Shown in pieces: positions 32,318 through 44,489 of a DNA stretch of 64,000 bases (within the stretch, counting starts at the first letter, position 1; each line of letters begins with the position of its first letter). The notes below the pieces were generated by a model that was not told where the DNA came from, did not search any database, and was given only the letters and a program-made list of their open reading frames with translations. The DNA comes from Limonium bicolor (lineage: Eukaryota; Streptophyta; Magnoliopsida; Caryophyllales; Plumbaginaceae), in the NCBI GenBank assembly GCA_023374045.1, contig CM041777.1, positions 86,732,300 to 86,796,299 of the forward strand, read 5' to 3'. A program made the position numbers and the translations under genes.

Positions 32318-35300
32318 TTAGTGGACTGGGCATCCATCGACCACTATGCCTTTTGCTGTCGGGCAAGTTGCTAGTTCACAGTGTTCTCCACTGGTACCCC
32401 ACCAATTCAAGCTTCTATTCTCTATGCCCAACGAGAAGTACAACACCACCGCCATAAATGCCACCCCTGCATCCAGTGCTGCTGATAGAATGTAGTTGTA
32501 TCTCTGCCACCATTGCTTTCTGTATCTGAAAACAAAGAAGTTGAAAATAGTCCCGACTATAACCCAGGCATTGTAGTTCAGTGGTGTCGCCGGTGGCATA
32601 AACCCAGTTGCCCCTAGGAGGACTGGGAGGTTGATGAGTGGAATCCAAGCTTGCTTAGGGAATGCTTTGTGGAAGAGCCAAACAACAACTGGTCCAAGTG
32701 CACCACCCAGGAAGAACCAATTTATGGCGCTGTAGTTTCCGTCGTTCCCAAAAATCCTTCTAGGTCCTACCAGGCCCCAGATCACAGATGCGTCAAAAAA
32801 TACTCGGTTTCCTGGGCAAGTCCAAGGGCTATCCGCTGGAAGTAATGTATCGTTACATATGTTTGTTATTGAATGCAGAAGCCACCATGCCACACCAATG
32901 TTGATGGTTCCAGCTAGCATGGTTCCTATGAACTGTTTGAAAGATGGAAGAATGAACAGGTCATTATGTGTGTGTGAAAAATTAATAACTTAAATTTGCG
33001 TTTTTAGTCATGTGTGTTAGACAAAGGCTTCAATCGACATATGTAAACATTTACCTGTACTAGAAACATAGATCTGGGTGGTATTTTCATGTAGTGTCCT
33101 AACTTGAAATCACTGAGGAAAGAAACAGCTTGGGCCATGCTCATATATCCATATGTCTTGAAGCATACATTGGCAATTGGTTTTCCCGGGAGTATAAGCC
33201 CCATCATGTATTCCGTAATGATGTTTAGTCCTGGTGTCTGATTTGTAGTGGCAGTTATGATGCTGATTGGCAGAGTGAATATAAATGCCATGGCTGACGC
33301 AAAAAGGAGACCCCACCAAGGCATCTGAACTTGATCGTTTAAGAAGATGCAGAGAAGGAATGAGATTGCTAATGTGATTGCAAGCAAGAGCTGAAACCAC
33401 CAGGAAGGTATTTCCTTGTAGTGCTTCATTAGCTTTGTATGAATATCCTGTTTTGCAGTGCTGGATGCACGATACCGGTCCATAATCTCCCTGTAAGTTG
33501 ATATATAGTTTGATGTGTGTCAGTCAGCGGTAGATTGATTTATAAGTAGAACACATCATATATAGACATAGCAAGATAAACAATAAAAACAATTGGCAAA
33601 TTGGAAAGTGAAAAATGATAGTAGTAGTAATTGAATCTACCTTCCATAGAACAAACCGACATGAGTAATGGTGGCAGCTATGGTTGCAAACCCAAATCCA
33701 TAAGTGAGTGCAAAGAACATGCTAAGATGAATCCTCCCTTGTTGCTCATAGCTCCCTAAATCCAGCTCAAACTTATCGTTGACTATCGCAGATATGTTAT
33801 AAATCTTCCCTTGGTTTGTAAACAGGTGTGAGGAGAAGATGGGGAACTTCTTCGCACCATACAGGTCTACACCCCAGTAAGCCGTGGGGATGACTATGTA
33901 GATGATGAGGAAATACCCTGCGAACACATTCATAATCGCAAAGAATGGGCATATGAGCGGGCTGAAGAGAAAAGATGCAACTGTTGCCCAGTCCAGTGTG
34001 AAGGCTCCTAGTCCGAGGCCTTTCATTCCTGACCCGATTTGTTGTGCGGTTACTGATTTGGTGAATACCCAGCAGAGCCATGAGACGCTTGTTAGTGTCG
34101 TAAATAGGTAGCCTGGGACTGCGTACCATAGGAAGCTGCCTGCTAGGACTATTACGAAGAACTTTGCCCTTGATATGCGTCTGTCTTTCTCTTCTTTCTC
34201 GTGCAAGGCCCTGGTGGAAGATGAATTGGAGATATTATTTATAGTGTTTGATTTGAGAAAGTTGACGGAATAAAACTGTAGTTTGCCAAGTATATTGTTT
34301 ATTCAAATCAATGTGTTTTGCTTCTCTGTAATTGCATCCAGGTTTGTTTGGAGAGAACTTTGAAGAACCTAAGGTGAGTAGTCAATCTGTTTACTCCGCC
34401 TTTTGGTTTCCTCTTTGTGAGTAGTTCAACCTTTGGTTCTTTTCCAGCCATCAAAATGTTGTCATATGAGCTGCCTGCTTACATTTTGCTAATATGTTAT
34501 GTTTCACTAATTACTCTCATGGAGATCATGGTTTCACATTATGTTATCGTACACATACATATTCTCTTTTGGATCAGTCGGCTGGTGTTTTTCATGCCTT
34601 GGTTTTTCTCTTTCGTTTTGCACATGCCGCATCTGTCCCAGCAGGCACATCGGGACTCAGTGGTCCAAACCTTAATTTCTTTTTATTGGTTCGAGTGCAT
34701 CATATTATTGTGCTTTGAAAGATGAGCATTCTGAGCTGATATCAAACTTTTTATTGCCTACTTGTGATTTAATAAAAACAAGGGGAGCAGCAAGCCAGCA
34801 ACCCAACAATTCGTTCTTTTAACTTTGGGAAATTTCACCCGAGGTTTGAGCGAATTTTACGAGATATCCCCGAGGTTTCATTTTCATCACGAGATACCCC
34901 TGAGGTTTCATTTTTTTTACGATATACCCCTAAGGTTTCATTTTCATTACGATATACCCCTGAGGTTTCAATTTTATTACGAGATGCTCCTCAGTTTAGA
35001 TTCGGATATATTATATTTGTCATATCCTCATTTTACTCTCACACCATATACCCGTAACACAGGTTTATGGTCAATTTTTTAAAAAATTTAAAATATGAAA
35101 AAAATGCACATAAAAATTAAAGATCAATTAAAATTTAATTTTAATTTAAAAAAACATAAATAAAAGTATAAAACAAATTAAAAAAATTAGAATCATACAA
35201 GGTTTAAAATAAATAGAATTACTAACCAACAAAAAAAATCTATTTAAAAGACTTCTATTGTTATTTAAAAACTATTATAGCGGTGGCTTAATCATATGTC

Positions 35301-38300
35301 ACGCAATAACCTCAGGAGTTACTGAGATATGTATTAAAATTATAAAAAGTATAACAATAATATGAAGATTATATAGTACATAGAAAAAATTATTATTTTT
35401 TCGACCAAAAAAAAAATTATTATTTTAAATTAGAAAAATAAAGTATAAAAATCATTCTTTTGTTCTTTAAATATAATTGCTATAATAGTTTTTAAATTAT
35501 GTAACAATATAATTTTTTTATTGTTTGGTCATTTTTATTTATTTTAAACTTTTTATAATTCTAATTTTTTTAATTTTTTTATACTTTTATTTATGTTTTT
35601 TAAATTGAATTAAAATTTTAATTGATCTTTAATTTTTCTGTGCATTTTGTTCATATTTTAAATTTTTTTAAAAAATTGACCATAAATCCATGTTACGGGC
35701 CATATGAAACGAGGGTAAAATGAGAATATGAAAAATATAATATATTAGAATCTGAACGAGGGGCATCTCGTAATAAAATTGAAATCTAAGGGGTATATCG
35801 TAATGAAAATGAAACCTTAGGGGTATATCGTAAAAAAAATGAAACCTCGGGAATATCTTGTAATGAAAATGAAACCTCAAGAGTATCTCGTAAAATTTAC
35901 TCAAACCTCAGGTTATATCATGAAATATCCCTTTAACTTTTAAATGGTGAACTTCCTATTTTTTTTTCAAAAAAAAAAATAAAGAAACTGGTCGACAGTA
36001 GTGAGTGACAGGCGGCCTTATCCGCTAAATCTTTGGCCGTCCGTCTACTCTACTAGTAGGTGGGTGGGTGGGTCTCCCCCGGGCTACTTGGCCCGCTTCT
36101 GCCCCCTTTCACACTGTTGAAGTATCCGTGCCATAATGGCATTCTTTATTTGACGTGTTCTTATTAGTCTAAAAAAGAGGATGGCCCCATGAATTTGGAC
36201 TGCAGGTAACTGTCAAAAGTACTGAATAGCATTTCTCGTCTCTCAAGAAAGCAACTACTCTCTCCATCCCAATTTACCACTTGTTTACTATTTGTTCTTA
36301 CGATTTTAATATTTAATTTATAATATAAAATAATTCTTAAAATATAATTTTTTAAATTAATTTTAAAATGATAATTATATATTATAAATTTAATTTATAA
36401 ATTATTTTAATTTATATATCTAATATTAAAATAGAAAAATATATCATAAAATAAACAAAATAATCGATTTTAAATAGAGACAAATAAATTTGAGTTATTT
36501 AATTTTTATATACAAACCCAGTTTTTTCTCGAATCATTCATTCATTCATTCATTCGAAGCATCAATCCACGTCACTCACATTTAACATCATCAAGGGAGC
36601 AAGAGACTCAAGTGTTAAAGGCTTTTCTGTAAAAATTTGAAGGTGTTTTTCTACGCGGGAATAATTGATGGAGCTACCCTAAGCTTGTTCACCAACTATT
36701 TAATACTCCATCCGTTAATTAATATCTGTCGTTTTAGGATATTTTTTTTGTTCAAAAATATCTGTCATTCTAGTTTTTTGACACACTTCTTTCCATTTTA
36801 CCCTATTATTCAATATAAAAGTAATTATTATATAAATGGAAAAGTAAAAAATAGGGGCACATGCGTCATTGTCCTACTTTTTTTAATAAGTGTGCAAGTT
36901 TCTAAAATGACAGTTATTGTGCTCGTTTGGGGAACAGCTTCCAGCAGCAGACAGCTTCTCAATTTCTAAAATCAGCAGGGTTCCACCAAACACCCAAAAC
37001 CAGTAGCTGACAGCTTCTGCAAAATCATCAGCTGACAGCTTCTTAATTTTCAGCAGCAGGACCTAACAATTGTCTCTGCTTTTTAAAACCATCAGCAGAC
37101 GTTCCACCAAACACCAAAACTAGCAGCTGACAGCTTCTACAAAACCATCAGCAGACAGCTTCTCAATTTCCAGCAGCAGGACCCAACAGCAGCCCTCAGC
37201 AACTGTCCCCAAACAAACCTTGTTGAACGGAGGGAGTATATATTTAAGTGTAAGATTTTAAGAATAAATTAACGTCAAGTTGGTGAACTATTCTAAAAAA
37301 TAGTGTATCCGTTAATTAATATCTGTCGTTTTAGGGTGTGGTTCTTATTCAAAAATATGTGTTATTTTAGCTTTTTGATATACTTTTTTCCACTTTTAAC
37401 ACTACTATTCAACACAAAAATAATTATTATCTATATGAAAAAAGTAAAAAGAAGAGATACATACGTTATTGTTCTACCTTTCTTAATAAGTGTAAATTTT
37501 TAAAATGACAGATATTGTTGGATGGAGGGAGTAAAATTTTCAGAATGGAGTAATAATTAGCACCCGAGTAAAAAGCAGAAAATAGTGAAAAGTGATTGTG
37601 CATGCCTGAAGAGAGAAACTTGGACGAGGGTGCTGGGCCACCACATGTGTGCGGGCTCCACTACGTACTTCCTCATCAATCCAGCCCATCCATATCCTAA
37701 AACCTGATTACATCCATAAAATTATGAGTAATTAATTAAATAAAATAGAGATGAGTAAGGTACATACAATCTGGGTTTGACTTCGCATTAGATTAGATTA
37801 ACTATATGAGCTTTAATTGAGGGGAGGGATACACAGCTAATGTAAATCGTGAAGTGATTAATTAATCTTTATCGTATTTGAAGGTAGTGACGGTTAAAAG
37901 ATTGTACAACGGCTTGTTTCGTAGCCAGTCTTTCCTAAAACATTAAAAGAAAAGAAACATGAAAACGGAAAGAAATTTGATCCATTCTATCTGCTCAAAT
38001 AAGTTTTTCAAAGTTTTTTTTGGGGGTTTACATTCGAGAGGCTAGTAATTTATATGGATGTCATGTTAGGATAAGTCATATTCACATCTAACTAACACTG
38101 AAATCAAGGACTTGTTTTACCGGAACTTCATCAATGATCGCCATCAATATTTAATACTGTTGATTTTGAATAAATTAAGAGGGCTAATTAAACTAGATTA
38201 GAAGACTGCATATAGTTTTAGGGGTATAAGCATCTTCTTTTGTTTTGAACAGCATCTTCTTTTGTTTTGAACCAAGGTCTATGATTCAAACCTAACTAGC

Positions 38301-39161
38301 TTGAGATTAGTTCAAAACTCATCAACTACCGTATTGCGAGAAATAACCATTTACAATTTCTACTGAACTTCAGCAACTTATCATGATTTTTGAATTTTGC
38401 AAAAAGAAAAAGAGGGATTACAATAAACTTATCAGAGAAAGAAAGCAAACATGAAATAATGATGAAAAAAAATATGATGATGACCATGATTTTGGGGAAA
38501 ACAAATTCAATCAATCTGAATCCAAAGTTGTATCATACACACAATCGCAATAAACAATACAATAGTAGTCTTTAAAACGATTGATGCCCCAGCAATTATC
38601 CTACCACAAACAAACAAACAGACAAAATGAACCAACCTGGGTAGTAACGATGAGTATCCATCCAGCAACAAACGATATCTTCCTCTTATAAAACGCGATA
38701 ATAATATCAACAATCCCAACCGCATAAGCCGACCCATTCCCAAACGCACTACCAGCATTCGCAAATATAGTAATCAGCACGTGCTCCTTCATGTTAAAAG
38801 GTCCCGGATTCAGCGAGAATTCACTTGACCCGAGACGGAACTTCTTCGTAGGGAGGACGGCGGCCATGAACCGTCCGATGGGTAGTGTAGCTACTTGAAC
38901 GGTGATTTGTGTGATGACAAGTGGCTCAGTACGGTATGAGAAGAATTGGTTAAGAAAAGAAAGGAGACAGCAGGAGAGTAAACCAAGAAACCACATACGA
39001 AATGTCCATACTGGGAGTGTTGGATCGTCGGTGTTTGTGACTGTTAGTCGGACTTCCTCAATTGGAGAGAGTTCTTCTTCTTCTTCTTGATTGGAGTTGT
39101 TTAGTGTGGGTTTTTCTGGGTCTGTGATGGGATGATGAAGATCTTCGACTGAGGTTACCAT
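32318..39161 (-). CDS. Oligopeptide transporter (OPT family), complete five-exon gene
   Basis: Exons 39161-38637, 37703-37606, 34210-33641, 33490-33055 and 32932-32318 join into 2,244 nt with every splice phase consistent, giving 747 residues, the usual plant OPT length. OPT proteins are plasma-membrane proton-coupled carriers of small peptides or metal chelates with 12-16 membrane segments. Family motifs: '[19 protein letters not shown]' (NPG) in exon 1, '[15 protein letters not shown]' in exon 2, '[15 protein letters not shown]' in exon 3, '[12 protein letters not shown]' (KIPPR) at the end of exon 4, and a Cys-containing C-terminus ending 'DGCPVH'. Exon 1 has an acidic cytosolic N-terminus (EEEEEL). 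Intron 2 (37605-34211, 3.4 kb) starts with GC, not GT, and is swollen by MITEs and a foldback element. It looks functional. I would place it among OPT1/5-like members but cannot assign a symbol. Confidence 0.95.
34342..34720 (+). other. Exon-like plus-strand segments within transporter intron 2
   Basis: A stretch with acceptor and donor signals (34342-34373, '[11 protein letters not shown]') is followed at 34448, after another acceptor, by an open stretch in matching phase. It might be a captured 3' gene end. I do not recognise the protein and the evidence is only splice signals and open frames. Confidence 0.2.
34822..35940. mobile_element. Foldback element with ~30-bp repeats in transporter intron 2
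   Basis: Two arms of roughly 250-450 bp (from about 34822 and ending about 35940) are inverted copies. Each arm carries four or five ~30-bp units of the type 'cgatataccccTgaggtttcatttt'. Those units give repetitive open frames ([10 protein letters not shown]), but they are not genes. The centre is A/T-rich, with 'aaaaattgaccataaa' at the arm ends. Confidence 0.8.
36533..36556 (+). repeat. Microsatellite (attc)n
   Basis: About five tandem attc units in the transporter intron. Confidence 0.85.
36706..37236. mobile_element. Stowaway-type MITE with a nested MITE
   Basis: Terminal repeats ctccatccgtt...aacggagggag flanked by TA (36704-36705 and 37237-37238). An insert at 36921-37220 has ends cgtttggggaacagct and its complement near agcaactgtccccaaac, and is full of 'cagctgacagcttct' words. 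The uninterrupted family copy at 37303-37531 shows where the insert entered. Confidence 0.8.
37303..37531. mobile_element. Stowaway-type MITE, second copy
   Basis: Close relative of the outer MITE at 36706-37236 ('atccgttaattaatatctgt' at the left, 'gttggatggagggag' at the right), lying about 70 bp from transporter exon 2. Confidence 0.75.
37732..38636. other. Transporter intron 1 (no element recognised)
   Basis: AT-rich intron sequence between exons 2 and 1. The donor (38636-38635, gt) and the acceptor (cag, 37706-37704) are canonical. I see no gene or terminal repeat in it. Confidence 0.6.
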
Positions 39162-39254
39162 TGTAGCTAACTTACGAGAGAGAGAGAGAAAGTTTTCAGT
39201 CTCAATTAACTACTGTCTGTGTAGAGGTTGGGGTTGGGGTGTACTTATATATTA

Positions 39255-39491
39255 CTCCCTCCGTCCTGAATTGACCGTCTTGTTTGATTTATGACACGTT
39301 TTTCCACTTCAATATTAAGCATATAAGATAAAATAATTTTATAAAACTAAATTTTGTATTATATAGTTTATCATGTAAGGAATCATATGCAAAATTAAAT
39401 TTCCAAAATTAATTTATCTTATATGTTAAAAATTGAAGTCAAACGATATGTCCAAATAGTAAACAGGACGGTCAATTCAGGACGGAGGGAG
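39255..39491. mobile_element. Stowaway MITE in the transporter promoter
   Basis: A 237-bp element with near-perfect inverted ends (ctccctccgtcctgaattga and complement) and TA target duplications (39253-39254 and 39492-39493). Its near edge is 94 bp upstream of the transporter ATG, so it lies in the core promoter or 5' leader. A sister copy is at 59900-60134. Confidence 0.92.
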
Positions 39492-39499
39492 TATAATGA

Positions 39500-41115
39500 G
39501 TCAGTGGGAGGGTGGTTTTGTTTAATTTTGGTTGGGGAGGCAAGGGGGGTTTGTACTTTGTATATACGACGTATATCAATATAAAGTTGGCGGTGACGGT
39601 GAGTGTAGTAGTGTACTAGTGGGAGGGTGAAGGTGAGGACAAAATTAGTAGGACTAGCGGTGGGAGAATTTGGAAATTAATCAATATACGTCAAGTTAGG
39701 GGTGACTTTGACTTGAGGATATGATTATTTTCAAATAAAATTAGTCGACTTGATACTCTATTTTTCCTTTTGGCAGATATGGTTGTATCCTTTTTGATTT
39801 GCAGACTTAGTTAATAAGTTGTTAAGAGTTAGTTTTTACTTGCCTCATACTCTTGAGATGAACAACAAAACAGTTTTATAGTTAAGGCGATTAATATAGC
39901 TCCTGTTTTTGGTTAACTGTTTGTTTGTGTTAGCAGTCAGGTGAAATAAAGTAGAAAATATATGTGAAACAAATGAAAAAAATATGGATTTCAAACAAGT
40001 CACACCCAAGTTTCTACACTAAGATCGCGGCCCCATTCTTTTGTATAGCTGATAATCCAGCTGATGTCAGTTGTCAGCTGAAAGTTAGAAAAAGTAGAGA
40101 GGAAAAATAGTTGATATAATAATTGATGTATGTGACATATAGAGACAATAAACTAGCTGATCAAATAAACTTGGTGCAAAAGAATGGGTCACTCCCACAA
40201 ATACATCCATAATGGATTTTTAATATGTATCTTTTTTTGGATTATTGTTGATTCTCTATATTAGTGTATCCTCATTTTTTTTGTTATTGTTAATTATCTA
40301 GTAACCCGAATTGCTCTATAAAAAAATTCAGTACCTACTTTTGATGACATTTTCATTTTGACTCTTGATACAATTTATATGTTGATGAAAACATAGCTAT
40401 CTAATGATTAATAAATGTCCACAGTAGACATTAATCTACCAGTACGCAGCTAAGACAAAGTTAATAAGAAATTAGTTGAGAATTGTGTTTTTTTTTTTAA
40501 ACAGTTACATATACTTTGCTTTATTGAGAGATATTAGTGTGTTTTATGTAAAAAGTTCAGCTATATGTTTGTAGTCACTTTTGTAGTTTCCATATCTTCT
40601 CTGTTTTTTTTGTTCTGCAGCGATATAGTTTGACAATTGACAAAACTGACATTAAATAAACCAATTGAGAAACTTCATAAATAACTTTTATTAGAAAATT
40701 TATTTAATATTTTTTTTCCACATTTATATTATTATAACAATTAACATCTGACAGTTATTAGAACATATATCAAACTGTTCCAATTATACATCTTTTTTTT
40801 TAAAAAAAATAGTACATCTGTATTGTTCTATATATAGTGTGTGCCTAATATATCATACATTGTCCCGTGAAGGGACAAGTTGCTAGCTTGAACTTACAAA
40901 GAATAATACTATTGGTTCGGTCTCTGGTCAACTTTCAATTACAACTATTAAAATAAAATAAAGGAGAAATAATAGGATAATTGTCACTAAATTCAATATC
41001 AATTTCTGTTAGAATAAAACATATAAGAAATGATCAACGGGCACTTAAATGGATACAAAAACTAGCAGATTCCTCAAACGTTGTATATTGCACGGATACA
41101 GTAGGAGATAAAAAA
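39500..41115. other. Intergenic sequence, no gene recognised
   Basis: AT-rich upstream region of the transporter. Apart from the small MITE at 40029-40190 I see no coding or repeat structure. Confidence 0.5.
40029..40190. mobile_element. Short MITE (162 bp)
   Basis: The inverted ends are ggccccattcttttgtat and its imperfect complement gcaaaagaatgggtc. The interior is rich in 'cagctga' words. Superfamily not determined. Confidence 0.6.
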
Positions 41116-41526
41116 GGAAAAATTACATCGGTGAAATTACACATCCCACTCACGAGGTTTTAAAAATTACTTTTCTCATCCATGTGGTTTCCTCTATTTT
41201 TACATCTGGCAACTTTTCTAATATTTGATCAACTTAAAAGATGTTTAAATGTTGTCCAAAATTAATGAAACTTTACATGAACGATGCTAAGGTGTTATAT
41301 TTTGGTCTAGCGTGAAATCCAAAGTTTTTTAAGCTCATACGTGATCTATGGGACCCAATGGAACATGTGACATGTCAACGTGTTTTCATTGGGTCCCACA
41401 GGTAGACCTGGCAATTTGGGTCGCTGGGTCGGGTTGATATCAACCCTAACCCAACCCATTTAAAATATCATCAACCCATGCCCAACCCAAAAATGGATGG
41501 GTCAAAAAATCATGACCCTAACCCAA

Positions 41527-42904
41527 TGTTGTGCAAAAACTATATAACAAAGTATACAAGTATATGCAAGGAGTAGGCAAGTGCACCTAATCGGTGTAGT
41601 ACAACAAGTGTCGTATCCACAAGGAAATTGGTCCTAACTTCCTAGTCTCGGTACTTAGTAATTGCAAAGAAAACAGTAAATTGGGGTTTAGCCAGAGGCA
41701 AGCTTGATTGTGTTGGTTGAGTAATTGCAAGAACAACGAATAAACTAAAAATGAAAGTTTAATGGATTTGATGGAAAAGTACTTTGGGAATTTGGCAATC
41801 CCCCAAACTACCTAGATATGCTAGCAACTCTTCTTATGCCATAGTTGTCTTTTAGAACAAAAATAATAACTCTCTAAACCAAAGATGAGTTAAATCTTAC
41901 TTAGTTAATTTTAGCCTTCAAAATCAATTAGGACTAAACTCACTAAGTAGCACTAAGCAAGTTCTAGAACAAAGCTCCAAATTATGCTCACTAATCCTAG
42001 AAGCATAAATTAAGAGTTCTCTCTCAATTTGGTCACAAACCCTAACTCAAAACCAAATTGTAGTTGGGGTTCACCACAAATGCACTCAAGAGATCAATTT
42101 GAGAACATTGAAAGATAATTAAGAGAGAAACAACTATATTAAGGCATAATAAAGATTCACAAGCAAAATCTAGGGTTTGGGTTCAAAGACCCATCCCAAA
42201 GCACAATGGAGTACTACTCAAGCATAGAGGAAAGAAAAACTAGAAAAGAGTAAGAAGAAGCCATTGTTGAAGCTTGGAAGCTTTGGAGAAGGTGAGTTCT
42301 TCCTTCTTCTCTTCTTCTTCTTCTTCCTCTTCTTTCTTCTCTTCTTTCACGTTCTTTCTCCTCTCTTTAGGGTTGTAGTCGTGTGTGTTTGATAATGGGG
42401 AAGAAAGCCCCAGAAGGTAGTCTTTTAACTGCAATTTCTGGCAAAAATTTCCGTCCGACCAGACTTGCAAGTCCGGTCGCAAGTCCGGTCGGACACTTTT
42501 TAGCGCGGAGCACGTGACGGGATTTAAGCTCGACCGGACTTGCAAGTCCGGTTGCAAGTCCGGTCGATTCCAGTGAGTTCTGGGACGATTTGAACAGAGC
42601 CGGACCGGACTTGCAAGTCCGGTCGCAAGTCCGGTCGGCCCCAGAATGTCCTTCTTTTGTGCCGGAATTCTCCCGATGCTTCCCATTGGCTTTGGCATCC
42701 CTCCCGAGATGCTCGAACATTGATGCATACTCAGATTAAGCTCTTGAAATGTACTCAAACGAGTAATTACCTATTCGAATATGTCAAAGGTGTAAGATCA
42801 CTAATAAACACAAAATTACTTCATAAAGTGGTGAAATAAGTCAAGCGCCAAGTAAAATGACAGTGAATAAAGACGTTGGGAGAGCACTATTTCACCACTT
42901 ATCA
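41527..42904 (-). mobile_element. Solo LTR (1.38 kb) of a gypsy-type element
   Basis: TG...CA ends with a 5-bp duplication cccaa (41522-41526 and 42905-42909). On the minus strand it starts tgataagtggtgaaat, like the LTR at 670 (tgataagtgcggaattt), and it carries the palindromic modules at a similar distance from that end. It is therefore probably a minus-oriented relative. No internal region remains, implying LTR-LTR recombination. Confidence 0.88.
42457..42640. repeat. Palindromic module array in the solo LTR (three units)
   Basis: Three units near 42457-42497, 42531-42571 and 42601-42641, of the type gaccggacttgcaagtccgg followed by tcgcaagtccggtcg. They are spaced about 70 bp apart. Confidence 0.88.
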
Positions 42905-44489
42905 CCCAACCCGTTTAAAATCCTTCAACCCTAACCCAACCCACCCAACCCATTTTTTAATCATAAAATAATTTAGACAATTAGGAGTAGACTTTAATAA
43001 AAAAATTCAAAAACATCCAGTGCTAACTAATTAGGATGAAGCAAAAGAAAGAGAAGTAATCTTGCTTGATTGACCCAACTTAGAACGAATTTCATGTTAT
43101 GCAAAGACTGTAAAAGTACTACATCAATTTCCCATGAATAGAATAACACATACTTTTTCCATAAGTTTATATTTATCAATCTAAACATAAAGCTCTACCA
43201 TTGTTGGGGAGGAATCTAATCTAGATATGCACATGATCCTAGTGTCCTTAATAAAGAGGGAACGAAAATGAAAATCTTCATTATGCATTAGAGAAATATA
43301 CTAAAGACAAATCTTCTAAAGTTAGAAATAATTTATAAACTGAGTGCTCAAAGCCTCAAACTATGACTAATAGTTTTAAAAATAATTACACCTGTTTAAA
43401 ATGAGTGCTCATGCCTGAGAAAAGTAAAATCACAATCACTTAATCATTACCAACAGTTGAGGAACTTCTATGCAGCACACTATCTGTATTGTTGGCTTCA
43501 GAATTCACTAAGAGGTCTATAATCAAGATCCTACTTACAAAAAATACATATCACCTACTTTTGTTCATCATTCTAGAAAATCTAAACATACATATGTTCT
43601 CAAGAACAACTATGGCAGTGAGAATAAGAAAAACAAACCTTGGGCAAAGATGAAGAGCGACATAGACATGAACAATGACGTAGAGAAGAAAAATGGATGT
43701 GAGTCTACAAGACGAGAGTATTTGAGTTTTCAACATTATGTTAAGGTCTGGTCCGGGCCCTTTGTTTGATATGCAGCTGGTTAGGCCGTTTGTGTAGTTA
43801 AAAGTAAGGTGGGATAGTCCAACTGCACTTGGGCTTAAGGCTAAGGTATAGTTTCATCTGAAAATAATATATATATAATTGTGAATTAATTATTAATAAA
43901 TATATTTTCGGTTTCGGGTTGGGTCATGGGTTATGATCTCTACCTAACCCAACCCACAAAATTAGCTTATTACCCTAACTCAACCCAAAAAATAGATGGG
44001 TCAATAATCAAGACCCTAACCCGCAAAAATATGGGTTGGGTGGGTCAAAATTACCAGGTCTACCCACAGGTCATATTTGAGCTTTACAAACTTTGGATTT
44101 GACATTGGACAAAAATATAAAACCTTAGCATCATCCATGTAAATTTTATCAATTTTGAACAACATTTAAGCATCTTTTAACTTGATCAAATATTAGAAAA
44201 GTTGACGGATTTAAAATAGAGGAAACCAAATGGATAGGTAAAGTAACTTTTCAAACCTCGGGGGTGGCGTGTGTAATTTCACCAAACATCATGGGTGGGA
44301 ATATAATTTTCCAAAAAAAAAATTGCGGATGTCACAGGTTTACATTCCCAAGGTAGGTTACTATACAACCATATTGGCTTCTTACATTTAAAACCATATA
44401 TTATATACTGCTTTAACAAAATATTCTTATGTAGATATATCACGGTATTGAATCAGAGCGCATAAACCGGGATTCTAGCTAGCTCCTTT

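Larger units (their letters stand above)
41403..44062. mobile_element. Non-autonomous hAT element, itself split by a solo LTR
   Basis: Terminal inverted repeat tagacctggcaattt / aaattaccaggtcta with a perfect 8-bp target duplication cccacagg (41395-41402 and 44063-44070), diagnostic of the hAT superfamily. The ends are full of 'aacccaaccc' / 'gggttgggt' words. No transposase. A right-end fragment of the same family lies at about 62424-62599. Confidence 0.88.
41116..44312. mobile_element. Diverged family-A foldback MITE split by a hAT element
   Basis: The arms 41116-41402 and 44071-44312 are inverted copies ('ggtttcctctattttta', 'acttttctaatatttgatca', 'atgttgtccaaaatt'). The core matches family-A MITEs at 7385, 59315 and 61034, while the outer ends differ ('gaaattacacatcccactca'). 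The centre is interrupted at 41403-44062. Confidence 0.82.

Noticed and set aside
34825..35904. ORFs with '[11 protein letters not shown]' peptide repeats on both strands
   Set aside because: They arise from ~30-bp DNA repeats in a foldback element and appear mirrored on both arms.
42240..42758. 172-codon minus-strand ORF
   Set aside because: It covers the palindromic modules and a glu/lys run of the solo LTR; no family resemblance.
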